The notes beneath the pieces are model-generated. The model saw nothing but the letters and a program-made list of their open reading frames with translations, searched no databases and had not been told where the DNA came from. From G963663735 sp963663735 (GTDB lineage: Bacteria; Acidobacteriota; UBA6911; RPQK01; JAPXNP01): 64,000 bases of DNA. Within the stretch, counting starts at the first letter, position 1, and each line of letters opens with the position of its first letter. The stretch covers positions 1,240,001 to 1,304,000 of the forward strand of contig CAXXHN010000002.1 of assembly GCA_963663735.2 (NCBI GenBank), written 5' to 3'. This document shows, piece by piece, positions 1-7,620 of the stretch. The position numbers and the translations under genes are program-made.

Positions 1-736
1 GAAAAACAATCGCTGAAAGAAACTCCTTAAACACCGGGGTGCTGGAGGCCATAATTTCACTGAGTTCGGTAGTTTTGGTTATTTTGTAAAACTTCATCCT
101 GTCCTTGAGCCTGACAAATACTTCATCAAGATCATATCCGTCCTTGACCCGTGCAAAAAACATGGATGCCTTGCCAATTGTGCCATTCATTTCCTGCAGT
201 TTTTCCAGGGGAATCAGGACCCTGGCTGCCGTTCCCTGTTCAAAAATTCCGGATACAGTAAACTTATTGCCGAGGATCTCCAATTCGTCTCCCACTGAAA
301 CATGCCTCGAACTGGCATAAATGGTATCGACGATAAGTTCATTATTATTTTCAAAATATCTTCCCCTTACAATTTTCAGGGATTTGTTCACCTTGGCAAA
401 ACTCTCCAGGTCGATACCAAAAACCAGGTGAAACTCCTCGGCCAGAAATTTAACCAATACCGGAGTGGCACAATCGATTCCTTCGATTTCCTCTACCGGT
501 TTCCTGATACCGACTGGCATGGTACCGCTGCTTAAAGCCAGAAAAAGAGAGGAGTCCGGAGGCTGGATCATGAAATCCCCTCCCACATTCCTGGTCCTCT
601 CAGCTGAAGAGTTCAGCTGGCCATAGGTCAGGCCAACACTTACAAGAATCAGTACAACGCCAACCGAAATGGCTAAAACGCTGACAATCGTCCTGGTTGG
701 CCTTTGGATAAGACTCGAATATGTATGCTTGATCAT
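1..736 (-). CDS. FtsX/MacB-type ABC transporter permease (partial, C-terminus off the window)
   Basis: The reading frame starts at the ATG at 736 and runs off the left edge, giving about 245 residues. The N-terminus (MIKHTYSSLIQRPTRTIVSV) is followed by one long hydrophobic helix and then a large extracytoplasmic domain with FGIDLESFAKVN and VGDELEILG segments. This is the plan of the MacB_PCD domain that precedes the FtsX core in LolC/MacB-like permeases. Such permeases work with an ATPase to move lipoproteins or other substrates across the envelope. The ATPase and the last three membrane helices are not in the window. The next gene upstream encodes a LolA/LolB-like lipoprotein, which fits an envelope-transport role. 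Family assignment is fairly sure; substrate is unknown. Confidence 0.8.
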   Translation of the reverse strand, partial: MIKHTYSSLIQRPTRTIVSVLAISVGVVLILVSVGLTYGQLNSSAERTRNVGGDFMIQPPDSSLFLALSSGTMPVGIRKPVEEIEGIDCATPVLVKFLAEEFHLVFGIDLESFAKVNKSLKIVRGRYFENNNELIVDTIYASSRHVSVGDELEILGNKFTVSGIFEQGTAARVLIPLEKLQEMNGTIGKASMFFARVKDGYDLDEVFVRLKDRMKFYKITKTTELSEIMASSTPVFKEFLSAIVF

Positions 737-763
737 TATAAAAACACTCTATCCCTGATAGTA

Positions 764-1663
764 CTATTCAGAATTTTCTTCCTCAACCCTGATCAATTCC
801 GCGCCTGGAGGCTTAGGCACCACAAAAACACTTGCTTTAAGTTCCCGGTTAAGACTCACACTGTCTGTTTCTATTTCAAAATCAATTGAATACTTATCAA
901 GCGGGCGGTTAATTCTAACAGTTGTTGGCACCATTCTGTCTGCAACCGGGACTGAAGGTCCGTATTCGATATCACTTACTACCCTGGAATCCTGGAAATA
1001 CTGTTGCTTTCGGACCTGCAGGGAGCTTCTCTCAATCCAAATCTTGCGATGAAGGGTAAGTCTCGAAGATCCGGGTGAACGCGCCAGGACCACTAACACA
1101 TAATAACGAAAGATCCCATCATCTTCTTCTTCAAAATAGTAATTAATACCGGTTTGATCTAATTCAACTGCCTCAATCATAATTCCCTGAAGGAAATGGG
1201 AAGGCCGGGCGTTATAAACTGGATTATCAACTTCCCGCGCAATCTCAGCAGGGCCGGTAACATATTGATTCTTCGAAGGAATCCATATCTGGAACACATT
1301 CCCGGTAGATGCCATGGTTAAAACCGATGATTTGGTAAGAGGATTAAGAATGTTCACAAAAATGGAATCAGGCCGTTTTGCAACCAGGTAGCCATTGGCT
1401 TTGCGGTATTTTTCGAAATATCCGTCTTCCAATGAACCCCCCGTCAGTTCTACATTGAATCTGGGTACTGCAATAGAATCAATGCCGGCATAATTGATGT
1501 TAATCAGATCCATCAGTTCCGCTTCGGTAGCTACCTTTGCCTGCAGATAGGTTTCGGGAGCCTTGACCTTTTCTTTTTCCCTGACTGCGCCACAGCCTGT
1601 GACCAGTACAGGAAAAACCAATAATAGTCCAATCAGCGGCAAAGATTTAATACTATTTTTCAT
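764..1663 (-). CDS. LolA/LolB-like outer-membrane lipoprotein
   Basis: 299 residues. A signal peptide ends in a lipobox (LVTGC, Cys24), so this is a predicted lipoprotein. The rest is beta-rich (for example VFQIWIPSKNQYVTGPAEI and YYVLVVLARSPGSSRLTLHRK), as in the LolA/LolB-like convex barrel that binds lipids or lipoproteins. From memory, similar lipoproteins sit beside FtsX-type permeases in Acidobacteriota; I could not check this. It overlaps the upstream DedA-like gene by 4 bases and is followed by the permease at 1-736, so the three are probably one operon. A role in lipoprotein or lipid transport is inference. Confidence 0.7.
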   Translation of the reverse strand: MKNSIKSLPLIGLLLVFPVLVTGCGAVREKEKVKAPETYLQAKVATEAELMDLININYAGIDSIAVPRFNVELTGGSLEDGYFEKYRKANGYLVAKRPDSIFVNILNPLTKSSVLTMASTGNVFQIWIPSKNQYVTGPAEIAREVDNPVYNARPSHFLQGIMIEAVELDQTGINYYFEEEDDGIFRYYVLVVLARSPGSSRLTLHRKIWIERSSLQVRKQQYFQDSRVVSDIEYGPSVPVADRMVPTTVRINRPLDKYSIDFEIETDSVSLNRELKASVFVVPKPPGAELIRVEEENSE

Positions 1664-2292
1664 GCTTTTTTCCCCGCCAGTTTTCTGAATCCCACCCAGG
1701 AAATAAAACCGGTTGCCAGCATAATTATTAGTATAACACCCACCTGCTGTATATGTTCCTCCATGAACAACCTAATTGGTTCTCCGTACATCACCGCCAG
1801 TGAACCCCAGATCAGATACCTTACTGTCCGGCCGCAGGCAACAGCCAGAACAAATCTCCAAAAGGGTACCTTAAACAGTCCAGCTGAAAAGACAAAAACT
1901 TTAAATGGCGTTGGAGGAGGAAGAAAAGAAGGGACCATTACTGCCCACAAACCCCATTTCTGGTAGGCATTCCTGAATTTATTTACCTTTTCTCCCGACA
2001 TTCTTTTGTTAAAAAATCCCCTGCCCTGCCTGCCAGCGGCATAAACAATTATACAGCCCACCACTGATCCAAGGACTGTCATCGCCACTAAATACAGCAT
2101 CATCGCCCAGGTATTCCTGGTGGAAAGAACAATGATCAGAATGTCATTGCCCTGAGGAATTGAAAGGAATGAAGAGTCCGCCAGGGCTATCAAAGCCAAA
2201 CCAGGACCTCCCAGCTGCAACCCCACCGAATGCAGCCAGCTGGCTATTGAACCCAAGAATCCCCACAAACCTTTTTCTAATGCAAATAACAT
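1660..2292 (-). CDS. DedA/VTT-family membrane protein
   Basis: 210 residues with four to five hydrophobic segments. The central region (VPSFLPPPTPFKVFVFSAGL followed by FKVPFWRFVLAVACGRTVRY) matches the VTT/SNARE-associated domain of the DedA/YqaA superfamily: a proline-rich re-entrant loop, then a helix with a conserved Gly-Arg. Members of this superfamily are implicated in lipid scrambling, including recycling of undecaprenyl phosphate, at the cytoplasmic membrane. First gene of a three-gene minus-strand operon with the LolA/LolB-like lipoprotein and the FtsX-type permease, overlapping the lipoprotein gene by 4 bases. Substrate cannot be told from sequence. Confidence 0.8.
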   Translation of the reverse strand: MLFALEKGLWGFLGSIASWLHSVGLQLGGPGLALIALADSSFLSIPQGNDILIIVLSTRNTWAMMLYLVAMTVLGSVVGCIIVYAAGRQGRGFFNKRMSGEKVNKFRNAYQKWGLWAVMVPSFLPPPTPFKVFVFSAGLFKVPFWRFVLAVACGRTVRYLIWGSLAVMYGEPIRLFMEEHIQQVGVILIIMLATGFISWVGFRKLAGKKA

Positions 2293-2432
2293 ATAAATAA
2301 ATGGCCTCTAATTGTAACAGATCCCAACCTAAGCTTGGAGTGATACGGCATTTTCATTTTCCTGCCCCAACGGATCAAGATTGTTCCCTGTGGGTTGGAT
2401 TCAATCCCGGGCTGTGACATATACTGTTGAAC

Positions 2433-2861
2433 ATGAATCCAAGAGAATCAGGGGGAAAAAACCTCAAGGTCCGGGCTGAGAGATCAATTGATGACTTCAT
2501 TTCCCTTTATCGCGCAGAAGTCGAATCATCTCCTTACAGGAAGGTGGCACTGACCGGGAGAAAATGCAGCACTCCCAGGATTATCAGTACACTTCTAGGG
2601 TATGAATTACAGATAAGAGATAAGAGAATCAACTGTCCTGATATGACAACCGCTCTTTTTCTGAGAATCTTTGCCCTGATAGGTGCAGGTGAAGTCTTGG
2701 TTCCTCACGACCCCACCAGGACGGCTGAATTGATTCCGAAATTTGAGAATATCTGGAACCAGTTCGAGGAATGTTGCCGACAGCTGGTATCAGAAAACAG
2801 GAAGGGCCTGGCCAGCAGCTTGCATAGGCGGTTTAAAGCAAAAATCATGGAGACGGGGTAA
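2433..2861 (+). CDS. conserved-looking hypothetical protein
   Basis: About 142 residues from the ATG at 2433; a TTG at 2427 is also in frame. There is no signal peptide or membrane segment. The protein is mostly helical, with a basic start (KNLKVRAERSIDDFISLYR) and a basic C-terminus (GLASSLHRRFKAKIMETG). I do not recognise the family. It stands alone on the plus strand between the DedA operon and dnaK, and a strong inverted repeat follows its stop at 2880-2920. Codon use resembles that of the neighbours, which supports a real gene, but no motif confirms it. Confidence 0.55.
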   Translation: MNPRESGGKNLKVRAERSIDDFISLYRAEVESSPYRKVALTGRKCSTPRIISTLLGYELQIRDKRINCPDMTTALFLRIFALIGAGEVLVPHDPTRTAELIPKFENIWNQFEECCRQLVSENRKGLASSLHRRFKAKIMETG

Positions 2862-2879
2862 CCTCTTCCATGAATTTGA

Positions 2880-2920
2880 CAATGCCGGGACTGCATTGTC
2901 ATGGGGCAGTCCCGGCATTG
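2880..2920. terminator. bidirectional terminator hairpin between 2433 gene and dnaK
   Basis: Perfect 15-base arms (caatgccgggactgc and its complement at 2906-2920) enclose an 11-base loop. It lies between two converging genes, so it can stop transcription from both sides. U-tracts on either side are weak. Confidence 0.65.
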
Positions 2921-2952
2921 TTGAATCTTCAGGTCACTTCAGAGCATTTCGG

Positions 2953-4878
2953 TTAATTCTTGTCAGCATCGGTTTCCACAAATTCAGCATCTATCACGTT
3001 ATCATCAGCTTCAGATGTTTCAGTGGCATTACCGGATTCGGCTGACTGGCCTGCCGCCTCTTCGCCTCCTCCAGCCTGCTGTGCTGTCTGATACATGGCT
3101 TCTGCAAGTTTATGTGAAGCCTGGGTTAATTCCTCAACAGCCTTGTTCATTTCATCAGTGCCACCATCCTGCGAAGCTTTTTTACCTTTTTCAATGGCAG
3201 CTTCGATGGCATTGGCGTCAGCATCAGAAATTTTATCCCGGTTCTCCTTCAATATTTTCTCGCTGCTGTATATCAGATTCTCCAACTTATTCCTGGTTTC
3301 AATCTGCTCTTTCAGGTGCCGATCTTCTTCAGCGTGGGCCTCAGCGCTGCTGACCATCTCATCAATCTCGCTGTCTGACAGTCCACTGGATCCGGTAATG
3401 GTTATTTTCTGTTCCTTACCTGTACCCAGATCTTTGGCGTTTACATTAAGTATCCCGTTGGCATCAATGTCAAACGTCACTTCAATCTGCGGAATTCCCC
3501 TAGGCGCGGATGGGATACCAACCAGGGTAAAACGTCCCAGGGATTTGTTATCCCTGGACATCGGCCGTTCTCCCTGCATGACATTGATCTCCACAGAGGT
3601 CTGGTTATCGGCAGCCGTGGAAAACACCTCACTTTTACGGGTTGGAATTGTAGTATTTCTCTGGATCAGAACGGTATTAACACCGCCCAGGGTTTCAATA
3701 CCCAGGGAAAGTGGTGTCACGTCCAGCAGCAGGACATCCTTGACATCTCCTCCAAGTACGCCGGCCTGAATCGCCGCTCCAATTGCCACAACCTCATCCG
3801 GATTGACTCCACGATGGGGCTCTTTGCCAAAAAATTCCTTCACCAGTTCCTGAACCTTTGGAATCCTGGTAGAACCTCCGACCAGGACAACTTCATCAAT
3901 ATCTGAAGCCTTCAGGGCAGCATCTTTCAAGGCTTTCGCGCATGGTTCCAGGGTTCTCCTCAGGAGCGTGTCGACCAGTTGCTCGAACTTTGCCCTGGTC
4001 AGCTTCATGTCCAGGTGTTTGGGCCCACTGGCATCAGCGGTAATAAATGGCAGATTAATGCCTGTCTCCTGGGCTGTGGAAAGCTCCATCTTCGCTTTTT
4101 CCGCTGCTTCGCGAAGTCTCTGCAGGGCCATTTTATCCTTGGAGAGATCAATTCCCTGGTCTTTCAGGAATTCATCCACCATCCAGTCAATTATCTGATG
4201 GTCAATGTTGTCTCCGCCAAGATGGGTATCTCCATTTGTGGATTTAACTTCTACTACACCTTCTCCGACTTCAAGTATTGAAATATCAAAGGTTCCGCCT
4301 CCAAAGTCAAAAACTGCTATGGTTTCATCAGCTTTTTTATCAAGCCCGTAGGCAAGAGCGGCCGCAGTAGGTTCATTAACCAGCCTTTTGACATCCAGTC
4401 CGGCGATCCGGCCGGCGTCCTTGGTAGCCTGGCGCTGGGTATCATTAAAATATGCGGGAACGGTAATTACAGCTTCCGTAATTTTTTCGCCCAGATAATT
4501 CTCAGCTGCTTCTTTAAGCTTCTGTAATATCCTCGCTGATATTTCCGGTGGTGAATAATCCGTACCTGCAATTTCAACAACCGCATCACCATTTGAGGCG
4601 GCTTTCACCTTGTACGGGACCATCTGGATTTCCTCTGAGACCTCAGCAAAGCGCCGTCCCATAAATCGTTTGATGGAATATACTGTATTCTCTGGATTGG
4701 TCACAGACTGTCGTTTAGCTACCTGGCCGACCAGCCTTTCGTTATTCTTTGTTATCGCTACAACTGAAGGAGTTGTCCTGCCACCTTCAGGATTGGTTAT
4801 TACTACAGGGTCTCCGCTCTCCATAACCGCAACAACAGAATTTGTTGTTCCCAGGTCAATTCCTATAATTTTACCCAT
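2953..4878 (-). CDS. dnaK: molecular chaperone DnaK (Hsp70)
   Basis: 641 residues, the normal bacterial length. The ATPase domain starts with GIDLGTTNSVVAVMESG, has the second phosphate motif VFDFGGGTFDISIL, and ends in the linker DVLLLDVTPLSLG. A substrate-binding beta domain, helical lid and acidic tail (ending EFVETDADKN) follow. DnaK binds exposed hydrophobic stretches of unfolded proteins in the cytoplasm in an ATP cycle driven by DnaJ and GrpE, neither of which is encoded here. The ATG has a clear Shine-Dalgarno (AAGGAGG). A sigma70-type promoter lies at 4961-4989, and I see no CIRCE operator. Confidence 0.98.
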   Translation of the reverse strand: MGKIIGIDLGTTNSVVAVMESGDPVVITNPEGGRTTPSVVAITKNNERLVGQVAKRQSVTNPENTVYSIKRFMGRRFAEVSEEIQMVPYKVKAASNGDAVVEIAGTDYSPPEISARILQKLKEAAENYLGEKITEAVITVPAYFNDTQRQATKDAGRIAGLDVKRLVNEPTAAALAYGLDKKADETIAVFDFGGGTFDISILEVGEGVVEVKSTNGDTHLGGDNIDHQIIDWMVDEFLKDQGIDLSKDKMALQRLREAAEKAKMELSTAQETGINLPFITADASGPKHLDMKLTRAKFEQLVDTLLRRTLEPCAKALKDAALKASDIDEVVLVGGSTRIPKVQELVKEFFGKEPHRGVNPDEVVAIGAAIQAGVLGGDVKDVLLLDVTPLSLGIETLGGVNTVLIQRNTTIPTRKSEVFSTAADNQTSVEINVMQGERPMSRDNKSLGRFTLVGIPSAPRGIPQIEVTFDIDANGILNVNAKDLGTGKEQKITITGSSGLSDSEIDEMVSSAEAHAEEDRHLKEQIETRNKLENLIYSSEKILKENRDKISDADANAIEAAIEKGKKASQDGGTDEMNKAVEELTQASHKLAEAMYQTAQQAGGGEEAAGQSAESGNATETSEADDNVIDAEFVETDADKN

Positions 4879-5192
4879 TTACGAGCCTCCTTGACTGTAC
4901 GTCTTTATTTATATATTGAGTATCAATAATTTTTCTTTGATAAAAAAAATCAACAGCTTTGATATAAGATTGCTGTCAGGGAGTGTCAAGGAAATCAGGC
5001 AAAAAGAATTAATCCACATTTCAACCCAATTCAGGAAGCAGGGTGGAAAAGACAATTGCCTGAGCGGATTTATCCAGATTGTTGACGAAAACCCCTGCAA
5101 ACAGACATTACAGTACAGCGAATAAGCAGACCGGGCGTAACCAGGCCGTCCCGGATAATAAAGCAAAAGTCGGGCGGGGATTTAAGTTTCGG
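4879..5192. other. intergenic region between ccmD and dnaK
   Basis: This 314-base stretch holds the dnaK promoter and leader at its left end. The remainder, downstream of ccmD, has no frame with coding character on either strand and no convincing terminator. Confidence 0.6.
4961..4989 (-). promoter_or_regulatory. dnaK promoter
   Basis: Reading the minus strand: TTGACA (4989-4984), a 17-base spacer and TATATC (4966-4961). This implies a leader of about 75 bases before the dnaK ATG. The leader holds ATCAA-rich short repeats (TTGAT and ATCAA around a T-run) that might be an operator. A CTTGACA-type -35 is also compatible with heat-shock sigma usage. Confidence 0.65.
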
Positions 5193-5321
5193 TCAGCCGA
5201 TCTTTTTCCGTATCAATGCAATAGCTTCCTGCAATTTCTGCTGCCGGTTGAAAAGGAACAGCAGAAAACAAAAAAGGAGTATCCAGATCACAGAAAAACC
5301 AAAAAACAGGTATAGGTTCAT
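5193..5321 (-). CDS. ccmD: CcmD-like heme exporter small membrane protein
   Basis: A 42-residue protein starting MNLYLFFGFSVIWILLFCFL: one hydrophobic helix, then a basic amphipathic tail (NRQQKLQEAIALIRKKIG). This is the layout of CcmD, which holds the CcmABC complex and CcmE together in the cytoplasmic membrane and helps release heme-loaded CcmE. The ATG lies two bases after the ccmC stop, with GGAGAA upstream as ribosome binding site. Position right after ccmC is the usual place for ccmD. CcmD is poorly conserved, so the call rests on size, topology and context. Confidence 0.8.
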   Translation of the reverse strand: MNLYLFFGFSVIWILLFCFLLFLFNRQQKLQEAIALIRKKIG

Positions 5322-5323
5322 AA

Positions 5324-6052
5324 CTAATATTCTCCCCTGGAAATGTCATGAAGTCTCAGTGTTTCTTCTTTATGTAAAAGGAACACGGTTCTGAGAATAA
5401 CCAGCACCGCAAGCAAAAAAATAAAAGCTGCCAGGGCCAGGAAGAGTGCGACTTTCATCCGTTCATCAAGTGAAATTCCGGCACCTGTGATTATCCTCGG
5501 ATGGATGCTCCGCCACCAGCGTATAGACATAAACACTACTGGAACATCCAGAAAGCCGATAATTCCATACACTGCACAGATACGGTATTTTTTATCTCCT
5601 TCAGCCAGGCTGGAACGAAGCAGGAGATATGCCAGGAAAATAAGCCACAGAACCAGAGTTGTCATCACTCTGGGATCACCCAGGGGCAGCCATGTGTTCC
5701 ACACCGGGCGGGCCCATATGGGTCCTGTAACCAGTACTATAGTGGTAAACAACAGCCCGCATTCCACTCCGGACAGTGCCAGTCTGTCCCAGAGAGTGGT
5801 CCTTTTCCATAAATATAAACATCCTCCGACGAAAACAAGAAAAAAGGACACAAACGCGGCAATGGCGGCTCCCATATGAAAGTAAAAAAGCCTTTGCACC
5901 TCACCCATAACCCTTTCAGTGGGAGCATAAACAAATGTACTGAAAATCGCGGTCAGCATTAATGGCAGCAGCAGCCACAACAATACCCTGCCCAGTGAAA
6001 TCAGTCGGGAAGCGGTTCTCGCCATCAGTTCCTTTTCATTTATAATTTCCAT
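5324..6052 (-). CDS. ccmC: heme exporter protein CcmC
   Basis: 242 residues with six predicted membrane helices. The periplasmic tryptophan-rich loop is present as WARPVWNTWLPLGDPRVMTT, the WWD-type heme-handling signature. CcmC delivers heme to the chaperone CcmE in the periplasm. It is followed two bases later by ccmD and preceded, after 58 bases, by ccmB, in the ccm operon. Length and topology are normal for the family. Confidence 0.93.
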   Translation of the reverse strand: MEIINEKELMARTASRLISLGRVLLWLLLPLMLTAIFSTFVYAPTERVMGEVQRLFYFHMGAAIAAFVSFFLVFVGGCLYLWKRTTLWDRLALSGVECGLLFTTIVLVTGPIWARPVWNTWLPLGDPRVMTTLVLWLIFLAYLLLRSSLAEGDKKYRICAVYGIIGFLDVPVVFMSIRWWRSIHPRIITGAGISLDERMKVALFLALAAFIFLLAVLVILRTVFLLHKEETLRLHDISRGEY

Positions 6053-6110
6053 ATATACCTTTAAAATCCAGGTTCCAGGGCCGGGGTCTTCCTTAAATCA
6101 CCTCTCCCTG

Positions 6111-6791
6111 TTAATCCTCAACTACATATTCAAACAGCAGGTACCCTGCCCCGAAAAAAACCAGGCCCGCGGCGGCAGCCATTTTCAACCATCCCGAAAG
6201 CGCCTCCCCCGTTGCACCAGACAGAATCTCCCCGGTGGCATTAACAGCAATGATCAATACTGGAACCATTATCGGAAAAAGTATCACCGGGAGCAGTACC
6301 TCCCGGGAAGAAACCTTGCTGACCATTCCTGCCAGGATGGTTCCAGCCGAAGAAAAAGCCAGATTAACCAACAGAAATATCAGCATCAACCAAAGAACGG
6401 AGATGGTAACAGGCGCATTGAATACAAGCAGAAAAGCTCCAAAAACCAGGAGATCAGTCAGCAGGAGCAGTATGAAATTTGACGAACATTTCCCCAGAAA
6501 AAGAGTTCCCCGGTCCACTGGCGTCAGGAGAATTCCCAGAAATACGTCATTTTCCTGTTCGGTCCTGAAAGAATTATTAAGCTGTATCACACCGGGAAAA
6601 AGCAACGCTACCCAGAGTATCCCAGGCATGGCTCCTTTTATGCCCGGGTCTCCCGGATCAAAAGCAAAGCTGAACATCAACAAGGTAGTCACAGCAAAAA
6701 AACCGGTTGTCAGGAAGGCCCTGGGAGACCGGAATTCCAGCTTCAGATCCTTTACTATCAGCAGCAATATGATTCTGCAGGTTTCCTTCAT
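6111..6791 (-). CDS. ccmB: heme exporter protein CcmB
   Basis: 226 residues, six hydrophobic segments. Typical CcmB features are the early RSPRAFLTTGFFAVTTLL segment and FPGVIQLNNSFRTEQENDVF, the cytoplasmic loop thought to contact CcmA. CcmB is the permease partner of the ATPase CcmA, and the CcmAB complex uses ATP to release holo-CcmE from CcmC and CcmD. It starts two bases after ccmA ends, which indicates translational coupling. Confidence 0.93.
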   Translation of the reverse strand: MKETCRIILLLIVKDLKLEFRSPRAFLTTGFFAVTTLLMFSFAFDPGDPGIKGAMPGILWVALLFPGVIQLNNSFRTEQENDVFLGILLTPVDRGTLFLGKCSSNFILLLLTDLLVFGAFLLVFNAPVTISVLWLMLIFLLVNLAFSSAGTILAGMVSKVSSREVLLPVILFPIMVPVLIIAVNATGEILSGATGEALSGWLKMAAAAGLVFFGAGYLLFEYVVED

Positions 6792-6793
6792 TT

Positions 6794-7492
6794 TCAGAAA
6801 ACCCCATCATATAATGCTGTAAATTCGCTGAATTCCATGTCTTTCACAGATGCGTCAAGAAAAATTCTTCCCCTGCTTAAAACCAGCAGCCGGTCTGCCA
6901 GTCCATAACCATTCTCCAGGTCATGAGTTGCCATGATTACTGTTCTGCCTTCCTGCCGGGCTTCCCCGAGGAGACCCGAGAGAAACTCTGATCCCTGCCT
7001 GTCCAGTCCGGTATAGGGCTCATCCAGCAACAGCAGTTCAGGATCATTAATCAGGGCTCTTCCCAGGGAAAGCCTCTGTAACATACCCCTTGAATAATCC
7101 CTTACAAACCTTCCTGAGTCTTCGGCAAGGTCAACACGATTGATCATCTGGCGTGCTTTGCCGTGGGGATCAGGAAGGCTGTGCAGTTCAGCGAACAGCA
7201 ACAGGTTTTCAAACCCGGTAAGCTCCGGGTACAGCATGACCTGATGGGATATGTATCCGATCCGCGACCTGTCAAGAATTCCGGAATGAGCCTCAATCAC
7301 ACCGCTGCTCACGCCCTGCAGTCCGGAAATTACCTTAAGGAGAGTTGTTTTTCCGGCTCCATTCCTGCCGAACAGGGAAACAAATACACCGGAATATATG
7401 TCAAGATCCAGGCTGCTGATGATTTTTTTCAGCCCGAATCTTTTCTCCACCCCCCGCAGGGATAAAACAGATTCTCTCTCTGCTCCAGCCAT
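6794..7492 (-). CDS. ccmA: cytochrome c biogenesis ATP-binding protein CcmA
   Basis: 232 residues. It has a Walker A (FGRNGAGKTTLLKVISG), an ABC signature in the form YSRGMLQRLSLGRAL, a Walker B (PELLLLDEPYTGLD) and an H-loop (VIMATHDLENG). It is the ATPase of the CcmAB complex on the cytoplasmic face of the membrane. The start lies five bases after the stop of a 30-residue membrane peptide gene. All nucleotide-binding residues look intact. Confidence 0.94.
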   Translation of the reverse strand: MAGAERESVLSLRGVEKRFGLKKIISSLDLDIYSGVFVSLFGRNGAGKTTLLKVISGLQGVSSGVIEAHSGILDRSRIGYISHQVMLYPELTGFENLLLFAELHSLPDPHGKARQMINRVDLAEDSGRFVRDYSRGMLQRLSLGRALINDPELLLLDEPYTGLDRQGSEFLSGLLGEARQEGRTVIMATHDLENGYGLADRLLVLSRGRIFLDASVKDMEFSEFTALYDGVF

Positions 7493-7497
7493 AATTA

Positions 7498-7590
7498 TTA
7501 CTCACCGCCGCTGGGACCAGTTAAAAGCGGCCATGCCACATACAGTACAACCGCAATCAATATGACCGGAGTTACTAATAATCCCACCAT
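7498..7590 (-). CDS. 30-residue single-helix membrane peptide in the ccm operon
   Basis: The frame ATG (7590) to TAA (7498) encodes a 30-residue peptide: a hydrophobic helix (VGLLVTPVILIAVVLYVAWP) and a short tail PLLTGPSGGE. A Shine-Dalgarno (AGGGAGA) sits 6-7 bases before the ATG. It lies 30 bases after ccmF and five before ccmA, so it is cotranscribed with both. The sequence resembles the first membrane helix of CcmI-type proteins (hydrophobic run ending in WPLL), of which it could be a reduced version. That link is inference. Too short for most gene finders. Confidence 0.65.
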   Translation of the reverse strand: MVGLLVTPVILIAVVLYVAWPLLTGPSGGE

Positions 7591-7620
7591 TATTGAATCT
7601 CCCTGTGTGCCTTTCCTTAA

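Noticed and set aside
2380..2425. tRNA T-arm-like string (ggattcaatcccgggc)
   Set aside because: No acceptor, D-arm or anticodon arm at the right distance.
4879..5192. CIRCE heat-shock operator before dnaK
   Set aside because: No TTAGCACTC/GAGTGCTAA dyad is present.
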